NCBI GenBank assembly: GCA_965279075.1
Contig: CBDIHI010000011.1
Coordinates: 558,001 to 622,000 of the forward strand
Source of the DNA: SZAS-79 sp965279075
Lineage (GTDB): Bacteria > Pseudomonadota > Gammaproteobacteria > Burkholderiales > SG8-39
Length of the DNA: 64,000 nucleotides
Reading direction: 5' to 3'
The notes under the pieces are model-generated. The model searched no databases and had not been told where the DNA came from. It saw nothing but the letters and a program-made list of their open reading frames with translations. The position numbers and the translations under genes are program-made. Positions 1-8,647 of the stretch are shown one piece after another (the first letter of the stretch is position 1; every line of letters begins with the position of its first letter).

Positions 1-1
1 C

Positions 2-373
2 ACGCCCGAAAAGCCGGTGGGTCTCGGCGGGAAGTCGCGGGTGCATTTGTGGATCATCCCGGCGGACGGGCGCGGACGCTGGGTGGCCGAGATCCCGCAG
101 CACGGCGGGACGTGGGAGTTCGAGATCTCGCAGACCTACCAGTCGCTGGACGTGCGCGCCAGGGTCGGCGGCGGCGGGCGCGACTTTACAGTGAGGGGCG
201 TGCGGTTGCGTGGCAGCGAGGTCAAAATGCTGGTGACGGGCCTGGTCGGCGGCAAGGCCTGGAACCAGTTTTTCAGGGGCACGCTTTCGGGCGATCGCAT
301 CTCGGGGGACGTGCTTGTGTCGGACGGTGACCAACAACGGAAAGTGCCATGGACAGCCACGAGAAAAAGGTAG
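2..373 (+). CDS. C-terminal end of a probable SAM-dependent methyltransferase (5' end outside window)
   Basis: The reading frame is open from base 2, so this is the tail of a longer gene; the GTG at 17 is probably an internal valine. The visible 123 residues are rich in alternating beta-strand patterns and end WTATRKR. From memory of Burkholderiales genomes, this all-beta tail (LWIIPADGRGRW followed by a FRGTLSGDRISGDV stretch) follows the Rossmann domain of class I methyltransferases that sit just upstream of amino-acid permeases. No SAM-binding motif lies in the visible part, so the assignment is inference. It overlaps the next gene by 25 bases. Confidence 0.5.
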   Translation, partial: TPEKPVGLGGKSRVHLWIIPADGRGRWVAEIPQHGGTWEFEISQTYQSLDVRARVGGGGRDFTVRGVRLRGSEVKMLVTGLVGGKAWNQFFRGTLSGDRISGDVLVSDGDQQRKVPWTATRKR

Positions 374-1710
374 ACGCCCAACCGCGCCAGCTGCTGTCGG
401 TGTTCGACGGCGTGTTCCTGATGGTCGGTATGGTGATCGGCGTAGGGATCTTCAAGGCGCCTTCGGTTGTCGCAGGCAGCGTCGCGTCGGGGACCGAGTT
501 CCTGCTCGCGTGGCTGGCAGGGGGATTGATTTCGCTTGCCGGCGCGCTGGTCTACGCGGAGCTCTCGGCGCGCCATCCGGATACGGGCGGTGAATACGCA
601 TTCATCCTGCGCGGGCTGGGTCGCGGGACCGCGTTCCTCTTTGCGTGGTCGAGGATTACCGTGATCCAGACCGGCGCGATCGCCGCGGTGGCATTCGTGT
701 TCGGTGACTACGCAACCCAGATCCTGCCGCTGGGCTCGCACAGCGCGGCGATCTACGCGGGGCTTGGGGTCATCGGCCTCACTGCGCTCAACCTGGCCGG
801 CACGCTCCAGAGCAAGGGCCTGCAGAAGGTGATGGAGACGCTGCTCGTGCTCGGGCTGGTGACCGTGGCGGTGGGGGGGATAGCGGTAGGTACGACCGCC
901 GGCGCACCGGCCCAGCTGGCGGCACCCGCCGCTTCCGCGGGCGGCGCCTATGGACTGGCGATGATATTCGTGCTGCTGACCTACGGGGGCTGGAACGAGG
1001 CCGCGTACCTCGGCGGCGAAGTCCGCGACCCGAAGCGCAACATGACCCGCATCCTGGTCTGGGGAATCGTGGCGGTCACAGCGCTCTACATGCTGGTCAA
1101 CATCGGCTACCTCGCGGCGCTCGGACTCGCCGGCATGAAGGATTCCAAGGCGGTGGCGGCCGACGTGATGCGACTGATCGCCGGGGAGAAGGGCGCACTG
1201 ATCCTCGCCGTCATCGTCTGCGTGTCGGCCTTCACGACGATGAACGCGGCAATCTTCACTGGCGCCCGCGCGAGCTACGCATTCGGCCGCGACTTTGCGC
1301 TGTTCGCAGGATTGGGTCGCTGGCGCGAGGCGGGCAGCACGCCGGCGACGGCGCTGGTCTGGCAGGGCGTGGTCACCCTGCTGCTGGTCCTGGCCAGCAC
1401 GTTCACGCCGGACGGGTTTTCCGCCATGGTCGCCTACACCTCGCCGGTGTTCTGGACGTTCTTCCTGCTGACGGGCCTCACGCTGTTCGTCTTCCGCGCG
1501 CGCGAGACCGGCAATGCGCTACCCGGATTTCGCGTGCCGTTCTATCCGCTCGTGCCGATCGCATTCTGCGCGATGTGCGCCTACATGCTGTACTCGAGCA
1601 TTGACTTCATCCGCGGGCCCTACGGCCCCAGTTTCGGTTCGGCTGTCCTCGGCGGCATCGCCATCATGTGCGCGGGCCTGCCCCTGTACTTCTTCTCGGG
1701 ACGCCGCTGA
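349..1710 (+). CDS. APC-superfamily amino acid permease
   Basis: A 453-residue polytopic inner-membrane protein with about 12 hydrophobic segments. The first helix carries the APC substrate-loop signature GVGIF (residues 31-35), followed by the TM2-3 stretch AYAELSARHPDTGGEYAF-like that is typical of amino acid/polyamine exchangers. Length matches the family (430-480). The ATG at 349 lies inside the upstream gene, which implies translational coupling. Substrate cannot be read from the sequence; cationic or neutral amino acids are the usual cargo. The next gene starts 7 bases after the stop. Confidence 0.85.
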   Translation: MDSHEKKVDAQPRQLLSVFDGVFLMVGMVIGVGIFKAPSVVAGSVASGTEFLLAWLAGGLISLAGALVYAELSARHPDTGGEYAFILRGLGRGTAFLFAWSRITVIQTGAIAAVAFVFGDYATQILPLGSHSAAIYAGLGVIGLTALNLAGTLQSKGLQKVMETLLVLGLVTVAVGGIAVGTTAGAPAQLAAPAASAGGAYGLAMIFVLLTYGGWNEAAYLGGEVRDPKRNMTRILVWGIVAVTALYMLVNIGYLAALGLAGMKDSKAVAADVMRLIAGEKGALILAVIVCVSAFTTMNAAIFTGARASYAFGRDFALFAGLGRWREAGSTPATALVWQGVVTLLLVLASTFTPDGFSAMVAYTSPVFWTFFLLTGLTLFVFRARETGNALPGFRVPFYPLVPIAFCAMCAYMLYSSIDFIRGPYGPSFGSAVLGGIAIMCAGLPLYFFSGRR

Positions 1711-1717
1711 GGGCCGG

Positions 1718-2461
1718 ATGATCCGCGCCGGCCTCGTCATCCTGCTCCTTGTCCATGCGCTCGCAGCGCCCGCGCAGGACTACGAGCGCGAGAAGCGCTG
1801 GTCCGACGAGATCGTCCCGGGCCTCGTGGTGGGGGACGCCGTATGGGTAGACGGGCCGGCCGGGCGCAAATTCCTCGGGCTGTATGCAGAGGCCGCAAAT
1901 GCGCGAGCGGCGGTCCTGCTGATCCATGGCATAGGCGTGCACCCGGACCACGGCGTGATCGGTGCGCTGCGCGCCAGCCTCGCCGACGCGGGATACTCGA
2001 CACTCTCGATCCAGATGCCCGTGCTCGGATCGGAAGCACCGCCGAGCGCGTACCGCACGGACGTGTTCGCCAACGCGGTGGCGAGGATTCAAGCCGGCGG
2101 GCGCTGGATCCGTGCCAGGGGCGACAGCCGCATCGTGCTCGCTTCGCACAGCCTGGGCTCCGCGATGAGCGGCGCCTACTACGAGGCGACGCCCGACTCC
2201 GCGTTTTCCGCCTGGGTATGCATGGGCCTCGGCGGGCCCTACGGCAAGATGCTCAACGTCAGGGGTCCGGTGCTCGATATATACGGTGAGAAGGACCTTC
2301 CCGGCGTCCTCGGGGCCGACTGGCGCCGGCGCATGACCGTCGATTCGATCCCCGGATCGCGGCAGGTGAAGGTCGCCGGCGCGGACCACTTCTATGCCGG
2401 CCGGGAAAAGGTTCTCTCGGAAATCATCGACGCCTTCCTACGCGAGCAGGTGCTGAAATGA
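1718..2461 (+). CDS. Secreted alpha/beta hydrolase, DUF3530-like
   Basis: A 247-residue protein. The ATG at 1718 is preferred over upstream in-frame codons because it begins a clean signal peptide (residues 1-20, ending APAQ). The oxyanion segment LLIHGIG is near residues 67-73 and the nucleophile elbow SHSLGS puts the catalytic serine at about 145; a late HF in AGADHF supplies a plausible histidine. The fold is alpha/beta hydrolase and the protein should be periplasmic or envelope-bound. Length and layout resemble the DUF3530 family, whose substrate is unknown. Its TGA overlaps the ATG of oxyR (ATGA), so the two are probably co-translated. Confidence 0.75.
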   Translation: MIRAGLVILLLVHALAAPAQDYEREKRWSDEIVPGLVVGDAVWVDGPAGRKFLGLYAEAANARAAVLLIHGIGVHPDHGVIGALRASLADAGYSTLSIQMPVLGSEAPPSAYRTDVFANAVARIQAGGRWIRARGDSRIVLASHSLGSAMSGAYYEATPDSAFSAWVCMGLGGPYGKMLNVRGPVLDIYGEKDLPGVLGADWRRRMTVDSIPGSRQVKVAGADHFYAGREKVLSEIIDAFLREQVLK

Positions 2462-3375
2462 CGCTCACCGAACTGCGCTACATCGTCGCCGTCGCACGCG
2501 AAAGGCATTTCGGCCGCGCCGCCGAATCGTGCTTCGTGTCGCAGCCCACGCTGTCGGTCGCGATCAAGAAGCTCGAGGAGGAACTCGGGGTGACTCTGTT
2601 CGAGCGTGGACCGGGCGAGGTCTCCGTGACGCCGACCGGCCAGCAGGTGGTCGAGCAGGCACAGCGCGTGCTGGAAGAGGCGGCGCGCATCCGGGAGATC
2701 GCGCAGGCGGGCGGCGATCCGCTGTCGGGCACGCTGCGCCTTGGCGCGATCTATACGATCTGTCCCTACCTGCTGCCGAAACTGATCCCGATCCTGCGCC
2801 GCACCGCGCCCAAGCTCCAGTTGATGATCCAGGAGAACTTCACCCACAAGCTCGCCGATTCGCTCAAGCAGGGCGAGGTGGATGCGATCATCGTTGCGCT
2901 GCCCTTCGATGAGCCGGGCGTGTCCACCAAGGCCGTTTACGACGAGCCTTTCCTCGTCGCAATGCCGCAGGGGCACCCGTGGGAGAAGAGGAAGAGCATC
3001 GGGGCCGACGAACTTACGCGGGAAAGCCTGTTGCTGCTGGGCGCAGGGCACTGCTTTCGTGACCAGGTGCTCGAGTTCTGCTCGTCGGTCCGTCGTTCGG
3101 GATCGGGCCTGCAACGCTCGCTCGAAGGCGGGTCGCTCGAGACGATCCGGCAGATGGTCGCGAGCGGCGTGGGCATTACCGTGTTACCGAGCACGTCCGT
3201 GGGAGCAGGGGAGAGCCACAATGACCTGATCCGCGTAAGGCCATTCGCGAAACCCGTACCCGAGCGGCGTGTGGCACTCGCATGGAGGAAAAGTTTCCCG
3301 CGCCCCGAGGCGATCGAGGCGCTGCGCCAGGCGATCCTCGAGTGCGACCTGCCGCAGGTGCGCAAGCTGAAATAG
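2458..3375 (+). CDS. oxyR: LysR-family peroxide sensor OxyR
   Basis: A 305-residue LysR regulator: winged helix-turn-helix at residues 1-60 (FGRAAESCFVSQPTLSVAIK), linker helix, then a periplasmic-binding-protein-like effector domain. The decisive motif is GHCFRDQVLEFC, which places cysteines at 199 and 208, the same numbers as the redox pair of E. coli OxyR. That pair forms an intramolecular disulfide on H2O2 exposure and switches on catalase and peroxiredoxin genes. The gene follows a secreted hydrolase with an ATGA overlap. No katG or ahpC lies nearby; the window does encode PrxQ (10.4 kb) and a Prx5-Grx hybrid (53.2 kb) as possible targets. Confidence 0.9.
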   Translation: MTLTELRYIVAVARERHFGRAAESCFVSQPTLSVAIKKLEEELGVTLFERGPGEVSVTPTGQQVVEQAQRVLEEAARIREIAQAGGDPLSGTLRLGAIYTICPYLLPKLIPILRRTAPKLQLMIQENFTHKLADSLKQGEVDAIIVALPFDEPGVSTKAVYDEPFLVAMPQGHPWEKRKSIGADELTRESLLLLGAGHCFRDQVLEFCSSVRRSGSGLQRSLEGGSLETIRQMVASGVGITVLPSTSVGAGESHNDLIRVRPFAKPVPERRVALAWRKSFPRPEAIEALRQAILECDLPQVRKLK

Positions 3376-3400
3376 CCAGTGGGTGCGATAAACTCGTGCC

Positions 3401-4609
3401 ATGAACTTCGAAAAACTGCGCACCCCGACGGCGGTGCTGGCCTGCGGCAGCCTGATCCTGTGCCTCGGCTTCGGCATTCGCTCCTCCTTCGGCCTGTTCC
3501 TGCAGCCCATGAGCCTCGACAACGGCTGGGGCCGGGAGACTTTCTCCATCGCCATCGCGATCCAGAACCTGATCTGGGGGGCGCTTGCCCCGTTCGCCGG
3601 AGGCATCGCCGACCGCTGGGGCAACGGCAGGGTCATTGCCGCGTGCGGCGCGGCTTACGTCATCGGCCTCGTGCTGATGGCCTTTGCCGACAGCCCGTTC
3701 AGCCTCTACATGGGGTCGGGATTCTTCATCGGGCTTGCCCTTTCCGGCACGACGTTCGCCACCGTGCTCGCCGTCATCGCCCGCGTCGCGCCGCCCGAAA
3801 AGCGCAGCATGATGATGGGCATCGCCACCTCGGCCGGCTCGTTCGGCCAGTTTGCGCTCGTGCCGCTGGCGCAGGTCATGATCTCCGCCTACGACTGGCA
3901 CTACGCGCTGCTCGGGCTGGCTGCGATCGCGCTGCTGATGCTCCCCCTGGCCGCGGCGACCAGCGGGGTGCCTGCGACGCCCGCCGGCGGCGGGCAGTCG
4001 CTGTGGGCGGCGCTGTCCGAAGCGATTCGCGAGCGGGGTTTCCACCTGCTGTTCTGGGGCTACTTCGTCTGCGGCTTCCACATCGCGATGCTCACCGTAC
4101 ACCTGCCGGCGTTCGTGACCGATGCGGGGCTGACGCCCGCGCACGGCATGATCGCGCTCGCGCTGATCGGCCTGTTCAACGTGATCGGTTCGTTCGCGTC
4201 GGGGATCCTCGGCGGCAAATTCAGCAAGAAATACCTGCTGTCGGCGATCTACATCCTTCGCTCGTTCGCGCTGCTGCTGCTGGTCGCGTTCCCGCTGACC
4301 CCGGCGCTTCTCTACCTGTTCGCCGCGTCGATCGGGCTGCTGTGGTTGTCGACCGTCCCGCTCACGAATGGACTCGTAGGCCAGATCTTCGGCATGCGCT
4401 ACGCCGCGATGCTCTCAGGTGTGGTCTTCTTCGGCCACCAGATCGGAAGTTTCATCGGCGTCTGGCTGGCGGGCTATCTCTACGACACCACCGGCACGTA
4501 TGCCGGGGCGCTGACGATTTCCATCGGGCTCGGCGTGTTCGCCGCGATCGTGAACCTGCCCGTCAACGAAAGGCCCCTTGCGGATCGCAAGACTGTGGCG
4601 GCCGCGTGA
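3401..4609 (+). CDS. MFS transporter (oxalate/formate-antiporter-like)
   Basis: A 402-residue major facilitator with 12 predicted helices in two six-helix halves. The N-terminal half has WGRETFSIAIAIQNLIWG followed by the loop GGIADRWGNGRV, a pattern common in OFA/monocarboxylate-type carriers. It starts 25 bases after oxyR; a GATAAA hexamer sits just upstream of the ATG but no good Shine-Dalgarno is seen. The stop overlaps the ATG of the next small gene. Substrate is likely a small organic acid, by family analogy only. Confidence 0.8.
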   Translation: MNFEKLRTPTAVLACGSLILCLGFGIRSSFGLFLQPMSLDNGWGRETFSIAIAIQNLIWGALAPFAGGIADRWGNGRVIAACGAAYVIGLVLMAFADSPFSLYMGSGFFIGLALSGTTFATVLAVIARVAPPEKRSMMMGIATSAGSFGQFALVPLAQVMISAYDWHYALLGLAAIALLMLPLAAATSGVPATPAGGGQSLWAALSEAIRERGFHLLFWGYFVCGFHIAMLTVHLPAFVTDAGLTPAHGMIALALIGLFNVIGSFASGILGGKFSKKYLLSAIYILRSFALLLLVAFPLTPALLYLFAASIGLLWLSTVPLTNGLVGQIFGMRYAAMLSGVVFFGHQIGSFIGVWLAGYLYDTTGTYAGALTISIGLGVFAAIVNLPVNERPLADRKTVAAA

Positions 4610-4746
4610 TGGACGCTCAGCGGCGCACCCTCCTGTTGAGGGCGCTGGCCGCTGCCGGGTTCGCGTTCACCTGCGGTGTGGTGTTCGCGGCTTACCTGCG
4701 GCCGGACATGCTGCTCAATTTCGCCAACCTGATCCTCTGCTACTGA
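4609..4746 (+). CDS. 45-residue single-span membrane peptide
   Basis: A short ORF wedged between two genes with overlapping codons on both sides: its ATG shares a base with the TGA of the MFS gene, and its TGA shares a base with the next ATG. The product starts with a basic MDAQRR segment, has one hydrophobic helix at about residues 8-28, then a short tail with a final cysteine. Perfect packing between neighbours and a bacterial TM layout argue that it is real. No function is recognised; an accessory subunit or membrane micro-protein is possible. Confidence 0.5.
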   Translation: MDAQRRTLLLRALAAAGFAFTCGVVFAAYLRPDMLLNFANLILCY

Positions 4747-5312
4747 TGCCGCCTTCCGGATGGGTCATGCGCTGGTCGCCCCTGGTGGCGCCCGGCGGGC
4801 GTGTCCTCGACCTCGCTTGCGGGCAAGGCAGGCACGCCCGGTTCTTCGCAGGGCGGGGGCATGACGTCGATGCGTGCGATCGCGATCCGGCCTCGCTGGC
4901 GTCGCTTTCCGGGGTGAAAGGGGTTCGAACTACGCGGGCGGACCTGGAGGACGGTTCGCCGTGGCCGTACCCCGAGGGCGTGTTCGCGGCCATCGTGGTG
5001 ACCAACTACCTCTACCGGCCCCTGTTTCCGCGGCTTGCGGCGGCGCTTGCGCCGGCGGGTGTGCTGATCTATGAAACTTTCGCGGCAGGGAACGAGCGCT
5101 ACGGAAAACCGTCCAACCCTTCGTTCCTGCTGAAACGGGACGAATTACTGGAAGCTTTCGGGCGGGACCTGGTAGTGGTCGCGTTCGAGCAGGGACGCGT
5201 CAGGCGCGACAATCCTGCGATGATTCAGAGGCTTTGCGCAGTCCGGGGCGATTCCGTCGAGGCCGATCTCGAGCCCCGCGAGGTCCCTGATTCGGTTAAA
5301 ATTTTGGGTTAG
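4746..5312 (+). CDS. Class I SAM-dependent methyltransferase
   Basis: A 188-residue Rossmann-fold methyltransferase. Motif I is VLDLACGQGRHARFF (residues 20-34), followed by an acidic post-I segment (VDACDRD), and motif IV-like FAAIVVTNYLYRP. The start at 4746 is chosen because it overlaps the preceding stop and gives full motif spacing. Its substrate is unknown; similar short methyltransferases often precede dapA in betaproteobacteria (from memory). It ends 24 bases before dapA. Confidence 0.75.
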   Translation: MPPSGWVMRWSPLVAPGGRVLDLACGQGRHARFFAGRGHDVDACDRDPASLASLSGVKGVRTTRADLEDGSPWPYPEGVFAAIVVTNYLYRPLFPRLAAALAPAGVLIYETFAAGNERYGKPSNPSFLLKRDELLEAFGRDLVVVAFEQGRVRRDNPAMIQRLCAVRGDSVEADLEPREVPDSVKILG

Positions 5313-5336
5313 ACAAGCCCCCAGGAGGGTACGGCA

Positions 5337-6251
5337 ATGATCACAGGAAGCCTGGTAGCCATCGCGACGCCCATGCACGACGACGGGCGCCTCGATCTCG
5401 CGCGTTTCCGCAGCCTGATCGATTTCCACGTGAACGAAGGCACTGACGGCATCGTGGTCGTGGGGACCACCGGCGAGTCGCCGACCGTAGATTTCGACGA
5501 GCACAAGGAACTGATCAAAGTGGCCGTCGATCATGCCAAGGGGCGCATTCCCATCGTCGCGGGGACAGGCGGTAACTCGACCGCCGAGGCCATCGAGCTG
5601 ACCGAATCGGCGAAGAAGGCGGGGGCCGCCTCCTGCCTGTCCGTGGTTCCGTACTACAACAAGCCTACCCAGGAAGGCCTCTACCGCCATTTCCGCAAGA
5701 TCGCCGAGTCGGTCGACATCCCGTTGATCCTGTACAACGTGCCGGGACGCACGGTCGCCGACATGTCCAATGACGTTACGATCCGGCTTTCCGAAGTACC
5801 CGGCGTCATCGGCATCAAGGACGCCACGGCGAACATCGAGCGCGCGACCGACCTGATCAAGCGCGCGCCCAAGGAATTCGCGATCTACAGCGGCGAGGAT
5901 TCGACTGCGCTCGCGGTGATCCTGCTTGGCGGCCACGGCGTGATCTCGGTCACGGCCAACGTGGCGCCACGGTTGATGCATGAGATGTGCGCAGCGGCGC
6001 TGCGCGGGGACGTAAGGACTGCGCGTGACATCAACATGCGACTCCTGGGCCTGCACCAGAAGCTGTTCGTCGAGGCGAACCCGATCCCGGTGAAGTGGGC
6101 CCTGCAGCAGATGGGGCTGGTTGCCGGTGGGTTGCGTTTGCCGATGACGCCGCTGTCGGAGAAGTTCCATGACACCGTGCGCGAGGCGCTGGACGAAGCC
6201 GGCGTGGCCGTGCCGCAGGCCGGCCTGCGCGTGGTTGAGGGGCGTGGATGA
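5337..6251 (+). CDS. dapA: 4-hydroxy-tetrahydrodipicolinate synthase
   Basis: A 304-residue TIM-barrel enzyme condensing pyruvate with L-aspartate semialdehyde, the first committed step of the lysine/diaminopimelate branch. Catalytic residues fall at E. coli numbering: Thr44/Thr45 in GTTGES, Tyr107 in PYYNKP, Tyr133 in YNVPGR and the Schiff-base Lys161 in GIKDAT. A strong AGGAGG ribosome site precedes the ATG. The gene overlaps bamC by ATGA; dapA-bamC linkage is conserved across many beta- and gammaproteobacteria. The aspartokinase of the same pathway is at 41.2 kb. Confidence 0.97.
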   Translation: MITGSLVAIATPMHDDGRLDLARFRSLIDFHVNEGTDGIVVVGTTGESPTVDFDEHKELIKVAVDHAKGRIPIVAGTGGNSTAEAIELTESAKKAGAASCLSVVPYYNKPTQEGLYRHFRKIAESVDIPLILYNVPGRTVADMSNDVTIRLSEVPGVIGIKDATANIERATDLIKRAPKEFAIYSGEDSTALAVILLGGHGVISVTANVAPRLMHEMCAAALRGDVRTARDINMRLLGLHQKLFVEANPIPVKWALQQMGLVAGGLRLPMTPLSEKFHDTVREALDEAGVAVPQAGLRVVEGRG

Positions 6252-7405
6252 GATTTTCAGTTACATCGACGCGGATGCGCTGGCTGGCCGCCGCCGGTGC
6301 GGTGCTTTCACTCAGTGCCTGCAGCACGGTCACCGACCTGCTCGAAGGACAGGGCAAGAAGGTCGACTACAAGTCGGCCGGGCAGCTGCCGCCCCTCGAC
6401 ATCCCCCCCGACCTCACTGCGCCGACGCGAGACAACCGCTACGTCGTGCCGGAGGTCAAGTCCGCGACGACCCTATCGTCGTACCAGGCTGACCGCAAAG
6501 CGCAACCCCAGGCAGGCTCCACGGGAATCCTGCCGGCCGTCGAGACCATGCGCATCGAGCGTTCGGGGACCCAGCGATGGCTGGTCGTGAACGAGACGCC
6601 CGAAAAGCTCTGGCCGCTGGTCAAGGAGTTCTGGCAGGAAAACGGGTTCCTGCTCGAGACCGAGAATCCCGAGACCGGCCTGATGGAGACCGACTGGGCC
6701 GAAAACCGCGCCAAGATCCCGCAGGACTTCCTGCGCAACATGCTGGGCAAGGTGCTCGACCAACTCTATTCGACCCCGGAACGCGACAAGTTCCGCACCC
6801 GCCTCGAGCGCAGTCCAGACCTCAAGTCGACCGAGATCTACCTGAGCCATCGCGGCATGATGGAGATCTACACGACCGAGACGCGCTCCGAGACGAAGTG
6901 GCAGCCGCGCCCGCCCGATCCCGACCTCGAGGCCGAGTTCCTGCGCCGCCTGATGATCCGGCTCGGCTCCAAGGAGGACAACGCCAAGCAGATCCTCGCG
7001 TCCGCGCCGCAGACGCAGCGGGCCGCGCTCGCCAAGCAGGGCGACGGCAGCGACCGGCTCGATGTGCTGGAGCCTTTCGATCGAGCATGGCGGCGCGTAG
7101 GCCTGGCCTTGGACCGGGTCGGTTTCACCGTCGAGGACCGCAATCGCCAGAAGGGCCTTTACTTCGTGCGCTATGCCGACCCGGAAAAGGACATCGCCAA
7201 AGCCGATGCCGAGAAGCCAGGGTTGCTGTCGAAGCTCGCGTTCTGGAAGAGCGATGCGACCAAGGTCACGGCCGAGCAGTACCGCGTGCTGGTGAGCCAG
7301 GGCGGCGACAAGAGCCAGGTGTCGGTGCTGGGCAAGGACGGAGGCGTGGATCGCTCGCAGACCGCGCGACGCATCCTTTCGCTGCTGCACGAGCAGCTCA
7401 AGTAG
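6248..7405 (+). CDS. bamC: Outer-membrane assembly lipoprotein BamC
   Basis: A 385-residue lipoprotein subunit of the BAM complex that inserts beta-barrel proteins. The lipobox LSAC puts the lipidated cysteine at about residue 25. The unstructured N-terminal stretch follows (LPPLDIPPDLTAP), then two helix-grip domains separated by a linker; the C-terminus ends SQTARRILSLLHEQLK, typical of the family. The start overlaps the dapA stop. Confidence 0.93.
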   Translation: MRFSVTSTRMRWLAAAGAVLSLSACSTVTDLLEGQGKKVDYKSAGQLPPLDIPPDLTAPTRDNRYVVPEVKSATTLSSYQADRKAQPQAGSTGILPAVETMRIERSGTQRWLVVNETPEKLWPLVKEFWQENGFLLETENPETGLMETDWAENRAKIPQDFLRNMLGKVLDQLYSTPERDKFRTRLERSPDLKSTEIYLSHRGMMEIYTTETRSETKWQPRPPDPDLEAEFLRRLMIRLGSKEDNAKQILASAPQTQRAALAKQGDGSDRLDVLEPFDRAWRRVGLALDRVGFTVEDRNRQKGLYFVRYADPEKDIAKADAEKPGLLSKLAFWKSDATKVTAEQYRVLVSQGGDKSQVSVLGKDGGVDRSQTARRILSLLHEQLK

Positions 7406-7436
7406 CAGGAGGCGTGGGCCGCCGCGCTTTCGCCGG

Positions 7437-8219
7437 ATGATCCGCTTCGCCTCCCTGGCGAGCGGCAGCAAGGGCAACTGCCTTGTGGCCGAAGTCGGCG
7501 GTTCTCGCCTGCTGCTCGACTGCGGCCTTGGTCCGCGCGACACCGCGAAGCGCCTCGGGCGCCTCGGGCTGGAACCTTCCGATGTCACGGGAATCATCGT
7601 GACCCACGAGCATGACGACCACGTCGGCGGCGCATTCACGTTCGCCGCGAAGCACGGCCTGCCGGTGTGGATCACCCATGGCACCTGGCGCGCCACGGTG
7701 GAGTCTGGCAAGGCAGACGCGGGCGGGGAGGTGCAGGTCAACATCATCGACGGCCGCACCGCGTTCTCCGTGGGCGACATCCATGTGCAGCCCTTTACGG
7801 TGCCGCACGATGCCCGCGAACCCGTGCAGTTCGTCGTCTCGGACGGTGCATCGAGGCTGGGAGTGCTGACCGACATCGGCGCGCCTACCGCCCATGTCGC
7901 ATCCGTACTGTCGGGGTGCGATGCGCTGGTGCTCGAATGCAACCACGACCTGGACCTGCTCGGGCGCAGCGGCTACCCCAAATGGCTCAGGGACCGCATC
8001 TCAGGGCCGTTCGGCCACCTGGACAACGGCCAGTCCGGCCGCCTGCTTGCGGGCCTCGACCGGTCGCGCCTCAAGCACGTCGTCGGCGCGCACCTGTCGC
8101 AGCAGAACAACCGGCCTGAACTTGCGCGGGACGCCCTCGCAGGTGCGATGGGATGCGAACCGGACTGGGTCGGGATCGCCACCCAGGAAGAGGGGTTCGA
8201 CTGGCGGGAAGTGCGCTGA
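7437..8219 (+). CDS. MBL-fold metallohydrolase, YycJ/WalJ-like
   Basis: A 260-residue metallo-beta-lactamase-fold protein. The metal signature HEHDDH is at residues 57-62, with further ligands in DIGAPT, ALVLECNHD and GAHLSQQNN. The N-terminal SLASGSKGNCLVAE matches the YycJ/WalJ branch, thought to be an exonuclease or nuclease-like hydrolase. It follows bamC by 31 bases and is closed by a bidirectional terminator. Confidence 0.85.
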   Translation: MIRFASLASGSKGNCLVAEVGGSRLLLDCGLGPRDTAKRLGRLGLEPSDVTGIIVTHEHDDHVGGAFTFAAKHGLPVWITHGTWRATVESGKADAGGEVQVNIIDGRTAFSVGDIHVQPFTVPHDAREPVQFVVSDGASRLGVLTDIGAPTAHVASVLSGCDALVLECNHDLDLLGRSGYPKWLRDRISGPFGHLDNGQSGRLLAGLDRSRLKHVVGAHLSQQNNRPELARDALAGAMGCEPDWVGIATQEEGFDWREVR

Positions 8220-8223
8220 AACA

Positions 8224-8251
8224 AAAACGGCGAGCCGAAGCTCGCCGTTTT
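8224..8251. terminator. Bidirectional intrinsic terminator
   Basis: A perfect 12-bp stem (AAAACGGCGAGC and its complement) with a CGAA tetraloop, A-tract on one side and T-tract on the other. It lies between the converging MBL hydrolase gene and the lipoprotein gene and can end both transcripts. Confidence 0.9.
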
Positions 8252-8268
8252 CTTGGTGCGGGTGAAGC

Positions 8269-8526
8269 TTACTTCTTCGCGTCCTTGGCGGCATCCGCGG
8301 GAGCGGCAGCCGGGGCGGCAGCGGGAGCAGCGGCAGGCGCGGCGCCGGAGCCGGCAACACCGGAAGCGGCATCGGCGGCAGGGGCGGCAGCCGGGGCCGG
8401 CGCAGGCGCCGGGGCCGGAGCAGCGGCAGGCGCGGGCGCCGGGGCAGGCGCGGGCTTGGGTTCTTCTTTGCCGCAAGCGGCGAGCACGGCCGCCATCATG
8501 GCGGCGAGCAGCAGGGACTTCTTCAT
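8269..8526 (-). CDS. Small Ala/Pro-rich lipoprotein
   Basis: An 85-residue protein with signal peptide and lipobox LAAC (Cys18), then GKEEPKP and a low-complexity tail of alternating Ala and Pro ending in DAAKDAKK. The mature part has no globular core and should be an extended, envelope-anchored spacer. Similar Ala/Pro lipoproteins are frequent in betaproteobacteria (from memory) and have no known function. A GGAGAT-type ribosome site precedes the ATG. The nucleotide sequence is strongly repetitive (GCGCCGGGGCC-like units), so copy number may vary between strains. Confidence 0.75.
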   Translation of the reverse strand: MKKSLLLAAMMAAVLAACGKEEPKPAPAPAPAPAAAPAPAPAPAPAAAPAADAASGVAGSGAAPAAAPAAAPAAAPADAAKDAKK

Positions 8527-8580
8527 TCGGGTATCTCCCAGAGAGTGACTACAGAAAAATATTCTATTTGGCAGGACTAC

Positions 8581-8611
8581 TTGGATGCCAGCCTAAAATT
8601 ATAGCATCCAA
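8581..8611. promoter_or_regulatory. 8-bp inverted repeat around an AT-rich core upstream of the lipoprotein gene
   Basis: TTGGATGC and GCATCCAA are separated by 15 bases. On the minus strand the core contains TATAAT, and a second TAGAAT lies nearer the lipoprotein start (8526). The layout fits an operator overlapping a promoter. There is no T-tract, so a terminator is less likely. Confidence 0.35.
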
Positions 8612-8647
8612 ATCTTGCGTTTCTGCCATGCGAGATTAGGTTCAATC

